Source: Betaproteobacteria bacterium Ga0077527 (GTDB lineage Bacteria > Pseudomonadota > Gammaproteobacteria > Burkholderiales > SG8-41). From it: a DNA stretch of 64,000 bases. Location: positions 1 to 64,000 of the forward strand of contig LNDW01000007.1 of the NCBI GenBank assembly GCA_001464815.1. Direction: 5' to 3'. How positions within the stretch are numbered: position 1 is the first letter of the stretch; the number at the start of each line of letters is the position of its first letter. A program made the translations under genes and the position numbers. Of this stretch, positions 9,296 through 17,493 are shown piece by piece. The notes under the pieces were generated by a model. It ran no database searches and had not been told where the DNA came from. It saw only the letters and a list, made by a program, of their open reading frames with translations.

Positions 9296-10840
9296 ATGGC
9301 TCAATCACGTCCGCGCATTGCGATCCTCGGCATCCATCTTGAAAGCAACGCCTTTGCTCCGGCTTCCACCGGGGAGGATTTCCGGAAGTCCTGTTACCTC
9401 GAAGGAGCGGCCATGTTGGCCGAAGCGGCAAAACCCGCGCCCAACATGCCCGCCGAAATACCGGGATTCGTCGAGGCCATGAACGCGGCTGGCCCCTGGG
9501 AACCGGTCCCGATAATCATTACCGCCACTGAGCCGGGTGGACCGGTGGAACAGGGTTTTTTCGATGCCACATTGGCGCGGATGCGCGCCATGCTCGCGGC
9601 TGCAGGACGGCTGGATGGCATCTACATCAGCAACCATGGTGCGATGACCTCGACGGGCGCTGAAGACCCCGATGGCACCCTGTACGCAATGGTTCGGGAG
9701 GCAGCCGGATCCGCCGTGCCTGTGCTGTCGACTGTTGACCTGCACGCCAATATTTCTCGGCGAATGGTGGATAGTGCGGACTGCATACTTTCCTATCGCA
9801 CCAACCCCCACATTGACCGCCGCGAGCGTGGCGCCGATGCGGCACCGCTGATGCGACGCCTGCTGTCCGGCGAGCGCTGGGAAAAATTCTTCATTCGCAT
9901 GCCAATTGCGGCACCCTCGGTGACTTTACTGACGGCGCAGGGTGTCTATTCCGAAATGATCGCGGAAGGGCAGCGGCATATCGCTCCTGACTTGCCGGTG
10001 GTGTCGGTGCTGGGCGGGTTTGCTTTTGGCGATGTGCGCGAGGGTGGCATCACGATACTGGTTTACGGTCTTGGAGAAAAACCGGCGCAACTTGCGCGAC
10101 AGCTTGCCGAATTTGCATGGGCAGGTCGCGAACACTTTCGAGTGCAACTGACCCCGCTGGAAGAGGCCATTTCCCGTGCTGTCCAGGCTGGCTGCAGTGG
10201 CACCGGCAGCGTCATCTGTCTGGCTGATGTGGCAGATAACCCCGGCGGCGGCGGCCGCGGCAATACCACGGACATTCTGGAGGGCTTGCTGGTCAATCGC
10301 GCGGAAAACGTGCTTTTCGGGAATTTTGTCGATGCTGCGGCCGCCGCAAACTGTCATGCCGCGGGGGTCGGCGCCAGCTTGAGGATCACACTCAATGAAC
10401 GGAACGACGATGCCGATGGCCGTGCGGTTCCGGTCGAGGCCGTTGTACTTGGCCTCTCCAATGGACTTGTCACCGGGCGGCGCGGTATTTACGCGGGCCG
10501 ATCAGTGGATATGGGCCCGGCAGCGGCCATACGCGCCTCGGGTGTCACACTGGTGATTTGTTCGCGCCGTATCCAGTGCGCCGATCCCGTATTTTTCGAA
10601 ATCTTCGGTTTGGACATTGGTGCTTTTTCATCCTTGGTCGTGAAATCGCGGGGTCATTTTCGAGCCGGCTTTGACGCCTGGTACGATGATTCGCGCATTA
10701 TCGAAGTCGATGCCGCAGGCCTGACGTCGCCGATACTCGAACGTTTTGCATGGAAGCGCTTGCCGCGCCCTGTGTGGCCACTGGATACTGATACCCGCTG
10801 GCAGCCACCGGCCATTGAATCGGAACCCGGTAATCCATAA
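9296..10840 (+). CDS. M81 family / MlrC-like metallopeptidase
   Basis: About 514 residues. N-terminal DUF1485/MlrC domain starts RIAILGIHLESNAFAP; it shows GIYISNHGAMTS, STVDLHANIS and SYRTNPHIDRRERG, which contain the Asp and His residues thought to hold zinc. The C-terminal MlrC domain contains CLADVADNPGGGGRGNTTDIL. The founding member opens linearised microcystin, but most relatives sit in catabolic or transport operons with unknown substrates, as here beside Bug and ketopantoate-reductase-like genes. Start ATG 9296 (MAQSRPR) preferred over TTG 9260; neither has a strong ribosome site. Confidence 0.88.
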   Translation: MAQSRPRIAILGIHLESNAFAPASTGEDFRKSCYLEGAAMLAEAAKPAPNMPAEIPGFVEAMNAAGPWEPVPIIITATEPGGPVEQGFFDATLARMRAMLAAAGRLDGIYISNHGAMTSTGAEDPDGTLYAMVREAAGSAVPVLSTVDLHANISRRMVDSADCILSYRTNPHIDRRERGADAAPLMRRLLSGERWEKFFIRMPIAAPSVTLLTAQGVYSEMIAEGQRHIAPDLPVVSVLGGFAFGDVREGGITILVYGLGEKPAQLARQLAEFAWAGREHFRVQLTPLEEAISRAVQAGCSGTGSVICLADVADNPGGGGRGNTTDILEGLLVNRAENVLFGNFVDAAAAANCHAAGVGASLRITLNERNDDADGRAVPVEAVVLGLSNGLVTGRRGIYAGRSVDMGPAAAIRASGVTLVICSRRIQCADPVFFEIFGLDIGAFSSLVVKSRGHFRAGFDAWYDDSRIIEVDAAGLTSPILERFAWKRLPRPVWPLDTDTRWQPPAIESEPGNP

Positions 10841-10893
10841 CATTCGCCATTATTGATGCGCATGTATTTCAAAAAGCACTGTTCGAAAAAGGC

Positions 10894-11895
10894 ATGGATA
10901 TGAACGTGTACAACATCAAAGCAGCTGTTATGCCGGTGTTCCCGTCATGCAGAACCTTCCCGCTTTTTCTTTGTGCCTTACTGTTGCCGTTGTACGCTGC
11001 GGCGCAACCCGCGTATCCGGTCAAGCCGATCCGTATCGTGCTCGGTTCCACCCCCGGCGCCTCGCCCGATATTCTCGCGCGCATGATTACCACAAAGATG
11101 AGCGAAAACTGGCAACAGACCGTGGTTATCGACAACAAGGTTGGTGCAGGCGGCCTCATTGCCGCCAATCTGGTCGCCAAGGCCACGCCGGATGGTTACA
11201 CCTTGCTGGCGACGTCGCCGGCAATTGCGATCAGGGCGGCACTGGCATCAAATCCGGATGATGTTCTCAAGGATTTTTCGGCGGTTACGGAAATCGGTTT
11301 TTCCAACACGGCATTACTGGCCGGACCAGCCAGCGGTGCGAAATCGATCAGGGAGATCATCGCTTTTGCCAACGCCAACCACGGCAAGGTGTTTTTTGCC
11401 TCCGGCGGTGCCCTGACAGCGGATCACATCAATGGCGAGCGCTTCCGCATTGCCGCGGGCATCAAGGTTCAGCACGTTGCATTCAAGGGGCAATCGGAGG
11501 CTTTGATCGAAGTTGTGGCCGGACGCATGCTGTACACCAGCGCCAGCCTGACATCATCGATGCCTTTCATCAAAAATGGCACATTACGGGTTCTGGCTGT
11601 GGCGCAGCGCACCCCGCTGCTGCCGGATGTGCCATCCATGGAGGAATCGTTGAAGGGGTGGGGCCGCAATGGATCGCAGGCGTTGTTGGCTCCGAAGGGC
11701 ACACCCCTGGCGATCCGCCAAAAAATCAGCCGGGAGGTCGCACGAATTACCAGTCTTCCGGAAATCAAGGAAAAACTCGATGCGGTGAGTTTTGGCATCA
11801 CCGCCAACTCGCCTGAGCAGCACGAAAAGAACCTTCGTGCCGATGTTGCAGCCTTTTCGCGGGTGCTCAAGGAATCAGGGTTGAAGACCAACTGA
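10894..11895 (+). CDS. Bug/TctC family substrate-binding protein (1 of 6)
   Basis: Periplasmic receptor for a tripartite tricarboxylate transporter, 333 residues. A long signal sequence (to about residue 38, ending YAAAQ) is followed by YPVKPIRIVLGSTPGASPD and VVIDNKVGAGGLIAANLVAKATPDGYTLL, the typical first lobe. Unlike most members the usual PGG is SPD. ATG 10894 or ATG 10900 can start it. It stands 54 bases after the MlrC-like gene. Third codon positions here are less GC-rich than in the receptors at 14.3 and 17.5 kb. Confidence 0.92.
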   Translation: MDMNVYNIKAAVMPVFPSCRTFPLFLCALLLPLYAAAQPAYPVKPIRIVLGSTPGASPDILARMITTKMSENWQQTVVIDNKVGAGGLIAANLVAKATPDGYTLLATSPAIAIRAALASNPDDVLKDFSAVTEIGFSNTALLAGPASGAKSIREIIAFANANHGKVFFASGGALTADHINGERFRIAAGIKVQHVAFKGQSEALIEVVAGRMLYTSASLTSSMPFIKNGTLRVLAVAQRTPLLPDVPSMEESLKGWGRNGSQALLAPKGTPLAIRQKISREVARITSLPEIKEKLDAVSFGITANSPEQHEKNLRADVAAFSRVLKESGLKTN

Positions 11896-11968
11896 GCGGA
11901 TTCCGGAGCTTCGGAAAAATTGTCACGGGTGTTTTGGTTGTTGAATATTTGAATCAGGAGAATAAGCT

Positions 11969-13015
11969 TTGAACAAAGTCACCGTGGTGCCGGGCGACGG
12001 CATCGGACCCGAAGTCGTCGGCGCGACCTGCGCCATCATCAAGGCTTCGGGCGCGAAGGTCGAATTCGAGGATGTACTGGTTGGTCTGCGTGCTGAAAAA
12101 GAGCACGGCACGCCGCTGCCGGTGAGCGTGCTCGAGTCGATCGAGCGCAACAAGCTGGCGCTGAAAGGCCCGACGCAGACGCCGTTTGGCGGCAATTACC
12201 GGATCAAGATCGAGCGCATGCGTGGCGGCAAGGAATGGCGCGCCGACTATCCGAGCATCGCCATCGCGTTGCGCAAGGAGCTGCAGCTTTTCGTCAACGT
12301 GCGGCCGATCAAGAACTACCCCGGCGTTGCCTCGCGCTTCGACAAGGTGGATCTGGTGATCTTCCGCGAGAACAGCGAAGACCTCTACGTCGGCAACGAG
12401 CGCATGATCGATGACGATACCGCCGAGGCGATCAAGCGCATCACCCGCGGCGCCACCGAACGCTGCGCACGCTACGGTTTTGATTACTTGAAAAAAACCG
12501 GCCGCCGCAAGATGACCATCGGGCACAAGGCCAACGTCCTGAAATTGACCGACGGCCTGTTCCTGAGGGTTGGGCAGGAGGTGGGCAAGGATTACCCCGA
12601 GATCGTCTGCGATTCCCGCGTCATCGATGCGCTGTGCATGGAGCTGGTGATCAAGCCCGAAACCTTTGACGGTCTGCTGCTCGCCAACCTGTTCGGCGAC
12701 ATCGTGTCCGATCTTGCCGCCGGTCTGGTCGGTGGCCTGGGTGTCGCGCCCGGCGCCAACATCGGTCCGGACTGCGCCATGTTCGAAGCCGTACACGGCA
12801 CCGCGCCGGATATCGCCGGCAAGGACATCGCCAACCCGATGGCGATGATCCTCTCCGGCGTGCTGATGCTGCGCCACATCGGCGAGAACGATGCCGCCAA
12901 CCGCATCGACGCCGCGCTGACCGCGGTGCTCGCCGAGAAAAAGCACGTCACGCGCGACCTCGGCGGCGATGCCGGCACCAAGCGCTTTACCGAGGCGATC
13001 ATCGCCAAGCTTTAA
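11969..13015 (+). CDS. Isocitrate/isopropylmalate dehydrogenase family protein
   Basis: Beta-decarboxylating dehydrogenase acting on a (2R,3S)-2-hydroxy acid with NAD(P). 348 residues. Visible are VPGDGIGPEV at the start, the substrate motif RFDKVDLVIFRENSEDLYVG, KANVLKLTDG, and the metal/cofactor region NLFGDIVSDLAAGLVGGLG and EAVHGTAPDIAGKDIANP. The start is TTG at 11969, set by CAGGAG at 11955-11960. Lies in the same strand run as the LeuCD-like pair and may catalyse the next step after that isomerisation. Closest in look to NAD-dependent isocitrate or homoisocitrate dehydrogenases rather than to LeuB; substrate unproven. Confidence 0.9.
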   Translation: MNKVTVVPGDGIGPEVVGATCAIIKASGAKVEFEDVLVGLRAEKEHGTPLPVSVLESIERNKLALKGPTQTPFGGNYRIKIERMRGGKEWRADYPSIAIALRKELQLFVNVRPIKNYPGVASRFDKVDLVIFRENSEDLYVGNERMIDDDTAEAIKRITRGATERCARYGFDYLKKTGRRKMTIGHKANVLKLTDGLFLRVGQEVGKDYPEIVCDSRVIDALCMELVIKPETFDGLLLANLFGDIVSDLAAGLVGGLGVAPGANIGPDCAMFEAVHGTAPDIAGKDIANPMAMILSGVLMLRHIGENDAANRIDAALTAVLAEKKHVTRDLGGDAGTKRFTEAIIAKL

Positions 13016-13029
13016 AAACTACAAACCTT

Positions 13030-13130
13030 GAGCCACAGAGTTCACAGGGAACACATAGAAAAACAAATAAAAACAATGGTTTACGGTGAATCCCGGGTTT
13101 TCTCTGTGAACTCTGTGCCCTCTGTGGCTG
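13030..13130. repeat. CACAGAG-type inverted repeat (copy A)
   Basis: Left arm AGCCACAGAGTTCACAGG (from 13031) and right arm CTCTGTGAACTCTGTGCC...CTCTGTGGCT (13101-13129) face each other across a short A+T-rich centre. The same family recurs at 16704-16794. It lies between the dehydrogenase and the second ketopantoate-reductase-like gene and does not end in a T tract. Confidence 0.85.
13064..13083 (+). repeat. A+T-rich dispersed motif, copy 2
   Basis: CAAATAAAAACAATGGTTTA, lying in the loop between the two arms of the CACAGAG inverted repeat, 49 bases after the stop at 13015. Confidence 0.65.
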
Positions 13131-13169
13131 CTTTTGACTTTGATCTTGTTTTTGCAGGAGGACTCCATT

Positions 13170-14222
13170 TTGGGTAAACGTATCGTAGTTGTCGGCGCCG
13201 GCGCCATCGGCGGCATCGCCGGCGGGCACATGACCCGCGCCGGGCATGACGTGACCATGATTGACCCCTGGCCGGAGCACGTCGAGGTGATGCGCACGCA
13301 GGGCCTGCACCTCTCCGGCATGACAGCGGCGGAAACGCATCAGGTGAAATGTAATGCCCTGCACATCACCGAGGTGCAGCGCTTCTGCAAGGAAAAGCCC
13401 TTCGACATCGCCTTCATCTGCGTGAAGTCGTACGACACCGAATGGGCCACGCACCTGATCAAGCCGTACATGGCCCCCGACGGCTATTTCGTCTCGCTGC
13501 AGAACTGCATCAATGAGGAACGCATTGCCGCCATCGTCGGCTGGGGCCGGGTGCTCGGCTGCATCGCCAGCCTGATCGCCGCAGAACTCTACGCACCGGG
13601 GCGCATCAAGCGCATGGTGCCGCTGGGCGGTGACCAGCACACCGTGTTTCGCGTCGGCGAGCCGCATGGCCGCATCACGCCGCGCGCAAAAGAAGTAGTC
13701 GAGCTGCTGAGTCCGGCCGACAGCGGCAAGGTCACCACCAATCTCTGGGGCGAGCGCTGGTCCAAGCTGACGGTGAACGCCATGCGCAACGGCCTCTGTG
13801 CCGCGACCGGGCTCTCCGGCAACCAGCGTGATGCCGCCGACGGCCCGCGCTCGGTGTCGATCCGCCTTGGTTCGCAGTCGGTGCGTGTCGGGCAGGCGCT
13901 GGGTTATTCACTGGAGCGCATGCTCGGCATGGAACCCGAAATGCTCGCGCTGGCGGGCGAGGGCAACCGCGATGCGCTGGCCGGCATCGAGGAAATCCTG
14001 CGCGAGGGCGCCAAGAAACGTTCCGATGACCAGCGCCCCTCGATGGCGCAGGACATGTTCAAGGGCCGCCGCACCGAAACCGACTACATCAACGGCTATG
14101 TCGCCGAGCGCGGTGCATCCATCGGCGTGCCGGCGCCGCTGCACGTCAAAATGAACGAACTGGTGCATCGCGTCGAACGTGGCGAGGTCAAGCCGAGCGC
14201 TGATCTCATCGCCGGCTGGTAA
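13170..14222 (+). CDS. Ketopantoate reductase family oxidoreductase (copy 2)
   Basis: 350-residue homologue of the enzyme at 8186. GKRIVVVGAGAIGGIAGGH is the nucleotide loop, FICVKSYDTEWATHL and SLQNCINEERIAAI follow, and ERWSKLTVNAMRNGLCAATG holds the presumed catalytic lysine; RPSMAQDMFKGRRTETDYING is the end motif. The start is TTG 13170: CAGGAGGA at 13156-13163 is correctly spaced to it, and it matches the paralogue's first residues. In-frame sequence further upstream is repeat DNA. It precedes a Bug receptor gene and the LeuCD-like pair. Confidence 0.9.
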   Translation: MGKRIVVVGAGAIGGIAGGHMTRAGHDVTMIDPWPEHVEVMRTQGLHLSGMTAAETHQVKCNALHITEVQRFCKEKPFDIAFICVKSYDTEWATHLIKPYMAPDGYFVSLQNCINEERIAAIVGWGRVLGCIASLIAAELYAPGRIKRMVPLGGDQHTVFRVGEPHGRITPRAKEVVELLSPADSGKVTTNLWGERWSKLTVNAMRNGLCAATGLSGNQRDAADGPRSVSIRLGSQSVRVGQALGYSLERMLGMEPEMLALAGEGNRDALAGIEEILREGAKKRSDDQRPSMAQDMFKGRRTETDYINGYVAERGASIGVPAPLHVKMNELVHRVERGEVKPSADLIAGW

Positions 14223-14280
14223 GGCGGCAGGGCCGCGCCGCCCCCGGCGGCGTGTATACGCAGCAAATGGAGGAGTGCGG

Positions 14281-15261
14281 ATGATCCGGAATCTGTGGAT
14301 TGCTGTCGTACTGGCACCGGCCTTACTGGTCCAGACCCCGGCCGAGGCCCAGGGCTGGAAACCCGAAAAGCCGATCGAGATCGTGGTGCCGACCACGCCC
14401 GGCGGCGGCATCGACCGCACTGCCCGCCTGCTGCAGAAAATCATCCAGGAGGAAAAACTCGCTCCGGTCGCGGTCACCGTCAACAACAAGCCGGGTGGCG
14501 GCGGGGCGCTGTCGCTGGTCTACCTCAACCAGCATCCCGCCGACGGCCACATGGTCGCGATCAATTCGCCCAACCTGATCGCCAACGACATCAACGGCCG
14601 CAGCCCGGTGAAGTTTCGCGAGGTCACGCCGCTCGCCAACCTGTTCAGCGAATACACCGTGGTCGCGGTGCGCGCCGATTCGCCGCTGAAGCGCGGCCAG
14701 GACTTCATCGACCGCCTGCGCAAGGATCCGCAGTCGCTGGCGGTCTCCACGCCGACCACGCTGGGCAGCGTCAACCACATGTCCTTCGCGCTGGTGGCCA
14801 AGGCCGCCGGCATCGACCCGCGCAAGCTCAAGGCCGTGGTCGTTGGCTCCGGCGGCGACGCGGTGACCGCGCTGCTCGGTGGCCACATCGACGCCCACAC
14901 CGGCACGCCGTCCTCGGTGGTGCGCATGGTGCAGGCCGGACAGATCCGCGTGATCGGCGTGCTCGCGCCGAAACGCCTCTCCGGCCCCTATGCCGACACC
15001 CCGACCTGGAGCGAGCAGGGCTTCAAGGCGGTGATGGACACCTGGCGCGGCGTGATCGGCCCGCGCGGCATGACCCCCGCGCAGATCGCGTGGTGGGACG
15101 GCGTGCTGGCGAAAGTGGTGGCCACCCCGGCCTGGAAAGAAGCGCTGGAACAGAACACCTGGGAAGCGAACTACCTGAACAGCGCGCAGACACGCAAACA
15201 GTTCGATGACGAGCACGCCGAATACCGCGCCATCCTGCTCGAACTCGGCATGATCAAGTGA
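14281..15261 (+). CDS. Bug/TctC family substrate-binding protein (2 of 6)
   Basis: 326-residue periplasmic receptor. Signal peptide residues 1-23 (ending AEAQ). First lobe: EKPIEIVVPTTPGGGIDRTARLL and VTVNNKPGGGGALSLVYL. ATG 14281 follows GGAGGAG by five bases. Gene ends ten bases before the LeuC-like gene. It is more like the receptor at 17494 (shared RLSGPYADTPTW/RLAGPFATVPTW, WDGVL/WDSAM regions) than like the other four, so the two flank the LeuCD pair as recent paralogues. Confidence 0.93.
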   Translation: MIRNLWIAVVLAPALLVQTPAEAQGWKPEKPIEIVVPTTPGGGIDRTARLLQKIIQEEKLAPVAVTVNNKPGGGGALSLVYLNQHPADGHMVAINSPNLIANDINGRSPVKFREVTPLANLFSEYTVVAVRADSPLKRGQDFIDRLRKDPQSLAVSTPTTLGSVNHMSFALVAKAAGIDPRKLKAVVVGSGGDAVTALLGGHIDAHTGTPSSVVRMVQAGQIRVIGVLAPKRLSGPYADTPTWSEQGFKAVMDTWRGVIGPRGMTPAQIAWWDGVLAKVVATPAWKEALEQNTWEANYLNSAQTRKQFDDEHAEYRAILLELGMIK

Positions 15262-15271
15262 GAACCCCGCC

Positions 15272-16678
15272 ATGACCGCACACACGATGTTCGACAAGAT
15301 CTGGGACGCCCACGTCATCGACGAGGAGGAGGGCGAAATCCTGCTCTACGTCGACCGCGCGCTGATCCACGAAGGCTCCTCCCACGCCTTTGCCGCGCTC
15401 AAGCGCCGCAACCAGTCCGTGGCGCGCCCGCAGCAGGTGTTCGCCTTCACCGATCACTACGTGCCGACCACCGGCCGCGAAAAAGGCATCCAGGGCATTG
15501 CCGTCGATGAAATCCGCAACATGGTGATTGCACAGCACGAGAACACCAAACTCCACGGCATCCGCCTCTTCGGCTTTGACGACCCCGCGCAGGGTATCCT
15601 GCACATCGTGCCGCCGGAGCAGGGCATCACCCAGCCGGGCATGCTGATCTGCGGCGCGGACTCGCACACGGCCACCCACGGCGCCTTCGGCAGCATCGCC
15701 TTCGGCATCGGCGCCTCCGACATGACGCATGTGATGGCCACCCAGGCCACCTGGCAGCGCAAGCCGAAAACCCTGCGCATCGTCGTCAACGGCGAGCTGG
15801 GTTTTGGCGTCGCACCCAAGGACATCATCCTCGCGGTAATCGCCAAGATCGGCGCCGCGGGCGGCGTCGGCCACGCCATCGAATACGCGGGCAACACCTT
15901 CGAGCGCATGAGCATGGAAGGCCGCATGACCGTGTGCAACATGTCGATCGAGGCCGGCGCGCGCTGCGGCATGATCGCGCCCGACGACATCACCTACGCC
16001 TACATGGACGGCCGTCCCTGGGCGCCGCAGAAAGGCGCCGAATGGGACGCCGCGATGGCGCTGTGGCGTACGCTGCCCAGCGACCCCGGCGCGCGCTTTG
16101 ACCGTGAGGTAACCCTCGACGCCGCGCAGATCGAGCCGATGGTGACCTGGGGCGTGAACCCCGAAATGGCGAGTCCGGTGGGTGCTGCCGTGCCCGATCC
16201 CAAAACCGCGCCCGACGAACGCCGCCGCAGCGACTGGGCGATGGCGCTGGACTACATGGGCCTCAAGGCCGGCACGCCGCTGCAGGACATTGCCATCGAC
16301 CGCGTGTTCATCGGCTCCTGCACCAACAGCCGCATTGAAGACATCCGCGCCGCGGCGGAAGTCGCAAAACATGGCCGCGCAAAAGTGCCGGCCTGGGTGG
16401 TGCCCGGCTCCAAGACCGTGAAGCGCCAGGCCGAAGCTGAAGGCCTCGACAAGATCCTCACCGCCGCCGGCTTTGAATGGCGTGATCCCGGCTGCTCGCT
16501 GTGCACCGCGATCAACGGCGACCAGCTCCAGCCCGGCGAGCGCTGCGCCTCCACCTCCAACCGCAACTTCCGCAACCGCCAGGGCCCCGGCGGCCGCACC
16601 CACCTAGTCAGCCCGGCGATGGCGGCCGCGGCGGCGCTCAAGGGGCGGTTTACGGATGTTCGTGAAATTATTAAATAA
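15272..16678 (+). CDS. Aconitase-family hydro-lyase large subunit (LeuC-like)
   Basis: 468-residue [4Fe-4S] dehydratase subunit that would move a hydroxyl group between neighbouring carbons of a hydroxy polycarboxylic acid. The iron-sulfur cysteines are in IGSCTNSRIED and DPGCSLCTAING; CGADSHTATHGAFG and RNFRNRQGPGGRTHLVSP are substrate-loop signatures of LeuC. Its partner is the small subunit at 16824. Because it is embedded among Bug receptors and ketopantoate-reductase-like enzymes and not in a leuCDB operon, I suspect a catabolic rather than a leucine-biosynthetic role. The A+T-rich motif overlaps its stop codon. Confidence 0.9.
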   Translation: MTAHTMFDKIWDAHVIDEEEGEILLYVDRALIHEGSSHAFAALKRRNQSVARPQQVFAFTDHYVPTTGREKGIQGIAVDEIRNMVIAQHENTKLHGIRLFGFDDPAQGILHIVPPEQGITQPGMLICGADSHTATHGAFGSIAFGIGASDMTHVMATQATWQRKPKTLRIVVNGELGFGVAPKDIILAVIAKIGAAGGVGHAIEYAGNTFERMSMEGRMTVCNMSIEAGARCGMIAPDDITYAYMDGRPWAPQKGAEWDAAMALWRTLPSDPGARFDREVTLDAAQIEPMVTWGVNPEMASPVGAAVPDPKTAPDERRRSDWAMALDYMGLKAGTPLQDIAIDRVFIGSCTNSRIEDIRAAAEVAKHGRAKVPAWVVPGSKTVKRQAEAEGLDKILTAAGFEWRDPGCSLCTAINGDQLQPGERCASTSNRNFRNRQGPGGRTHLVSPAMAAAAALKGRFTDVREIIK

Positions 16679-16691
16679 AAACAATTACTTA
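16671..16691 (+). repeat. A+T-rich dispersed motif, copy 3
   Basis: TTAAATAAAAACAATTACTT; it includes the TAA stop codon (16676-16678) of the LeuC-like gene. Confidence 0.75.
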
Positions 16692-16703
16692 AGATCAAAG
16701 GCT

Positions 16704-16794
16704 AGCCACAGAGGGCACAGAGTTCACAGAGAAAAACCAAAACCCAAGCTTTTTGTTTTTGAAGTTCTCTGTGCTCTCTGTGCCCTCTGTGGCT
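16704..16794. repeat. CACAGAG-type inverted repeat (copy B)
   Basis: Left arm AGCCACAGAGGGCACAGAG (from 16704) and right arm CTCTGTGCTCTCTGTGCC...CTCTGTGGCT (to 16794). Same family as the repeat at 13030-13130. It separates the LeuC-like and LeuD-like genes, which are usually close together. Confidence 0.87.
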
Positions 16795-16823
16795 AAAAGG
16801 TTTTGAAGTTTTGGGAGTCATCA

Positions 16824-17438
16824 ATGCAGCCCTTCACCACACTCACCGCCATTGCCGTGCCGATGCACGAAGCCAACATCGACACCAACCAGCTCTGCCC
16901 GACGCGCTTCAACAAGGTGCCGCGCGGGCCGCGCTTTCGCGAGATCCTGTTCTACGACGCGCGCAACCGGCCCGACGGCACGCCCACCGAGTTCGTGCTC
17001 AACGCCGCGCCCTACGACCAGTCCGGCATCATCGTCGCCGACCGCAACTTCGGCTGCGGCTCCTCGCGTGAGACCGCGGTGTATGCCCTCTATGAATTCG
17101 GCATCCGCTGCGTGATCGCGCCGAGCTTCGGCGACATCTTCTCCGCCAACTGCGCCAAGAACGGCCTGCTTACCGTGGTGCTGCCCGAGGCCGAATGCGC
17201 CGACATCCGCCGCCAGCTGCAGGACCGTCCCGGCGCGACGCTGCACGTGGACCTGGCCGCGCAGACCGTCACCGATCTCGAAGGCCGAGCGCACCGCTTC
17301 GACATCCACGAAGTGCGCAAGCGCTGCCTGCTGCAGGGGCTGGATGAGATTGACCGCACCAAACAGTACTCGGCGAAGATCGAGGGTTTCGAGCGGGGCT
17401 ATTATCAGAGCCGGCCCTGGCTGGCCGCCCGCGGCTGA
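16824..17438 (+). CDS. Aconitase-family hydro-lyase small subunit (LeuD-like)
   Basis: 204-residue swivelling subunit that pairs with the LeuC-like protein. NIDTNQLCPTRF corresponds to the LeuD segment NVDTDAIIPKQF, and FGCGSSRETAVYAL plus VIAPSFGDIFSANCAKNGLL are conserved substrate-binding parts. The changed specificity loop (NQLCPTRFNKVPRGPRF) differs from biosynthetic LeuD. ATG 16824 has GGGAG seven bases upstream (16813-16817). A 145-base gap holding two repeat elements separates it from the large subunit, so coupling may depend on read-through. Confidence 0.9.
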   Translation: MQPFTTLTAIAVPMHEANIDTNQLCPTRFNKVPRGPRFREILFYDARNRPDGTPTEFVLNAAPYDQSGIIVADRNFGCGSSRETAVYALYEFGIRCVIAPSFGDIFSANCAKNGLLTVVLPEAECADIRRQLQDRPGATLHVDLAAQTVTDLEGRAHRFDIHEVRKRCLLQGLDEIDRTKQYSAKIEGFERGYYQSRPWLAARG

Positions 17439-17493
17439 ATTCCGGCTGTCCGGGGCCCGCCCCGGGCGGCATAACAACACTGGAGGAGAACCA

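Noticed and set aside
15254..16603. Open frame of 449 codons opposite the LeuC-like gene
   Set aside because: Antisense shadow. The plus strand carries the Fe-S cysteine motifs.
13030..16794. CACAGAG repeats as a CRISPR array
   Set aside because: Only two inverted copies, 3.6 kb apart, with no regular spacers and no cas genes.
15272..17438. Calling the LeuCD-like pair leuC and leuD outright
   Set aside because: Setting among Bug receptors, the repeats between them and the changed specificity loop of the small subunit argue against the biosynthetic role; family call kept, symbol withheld.
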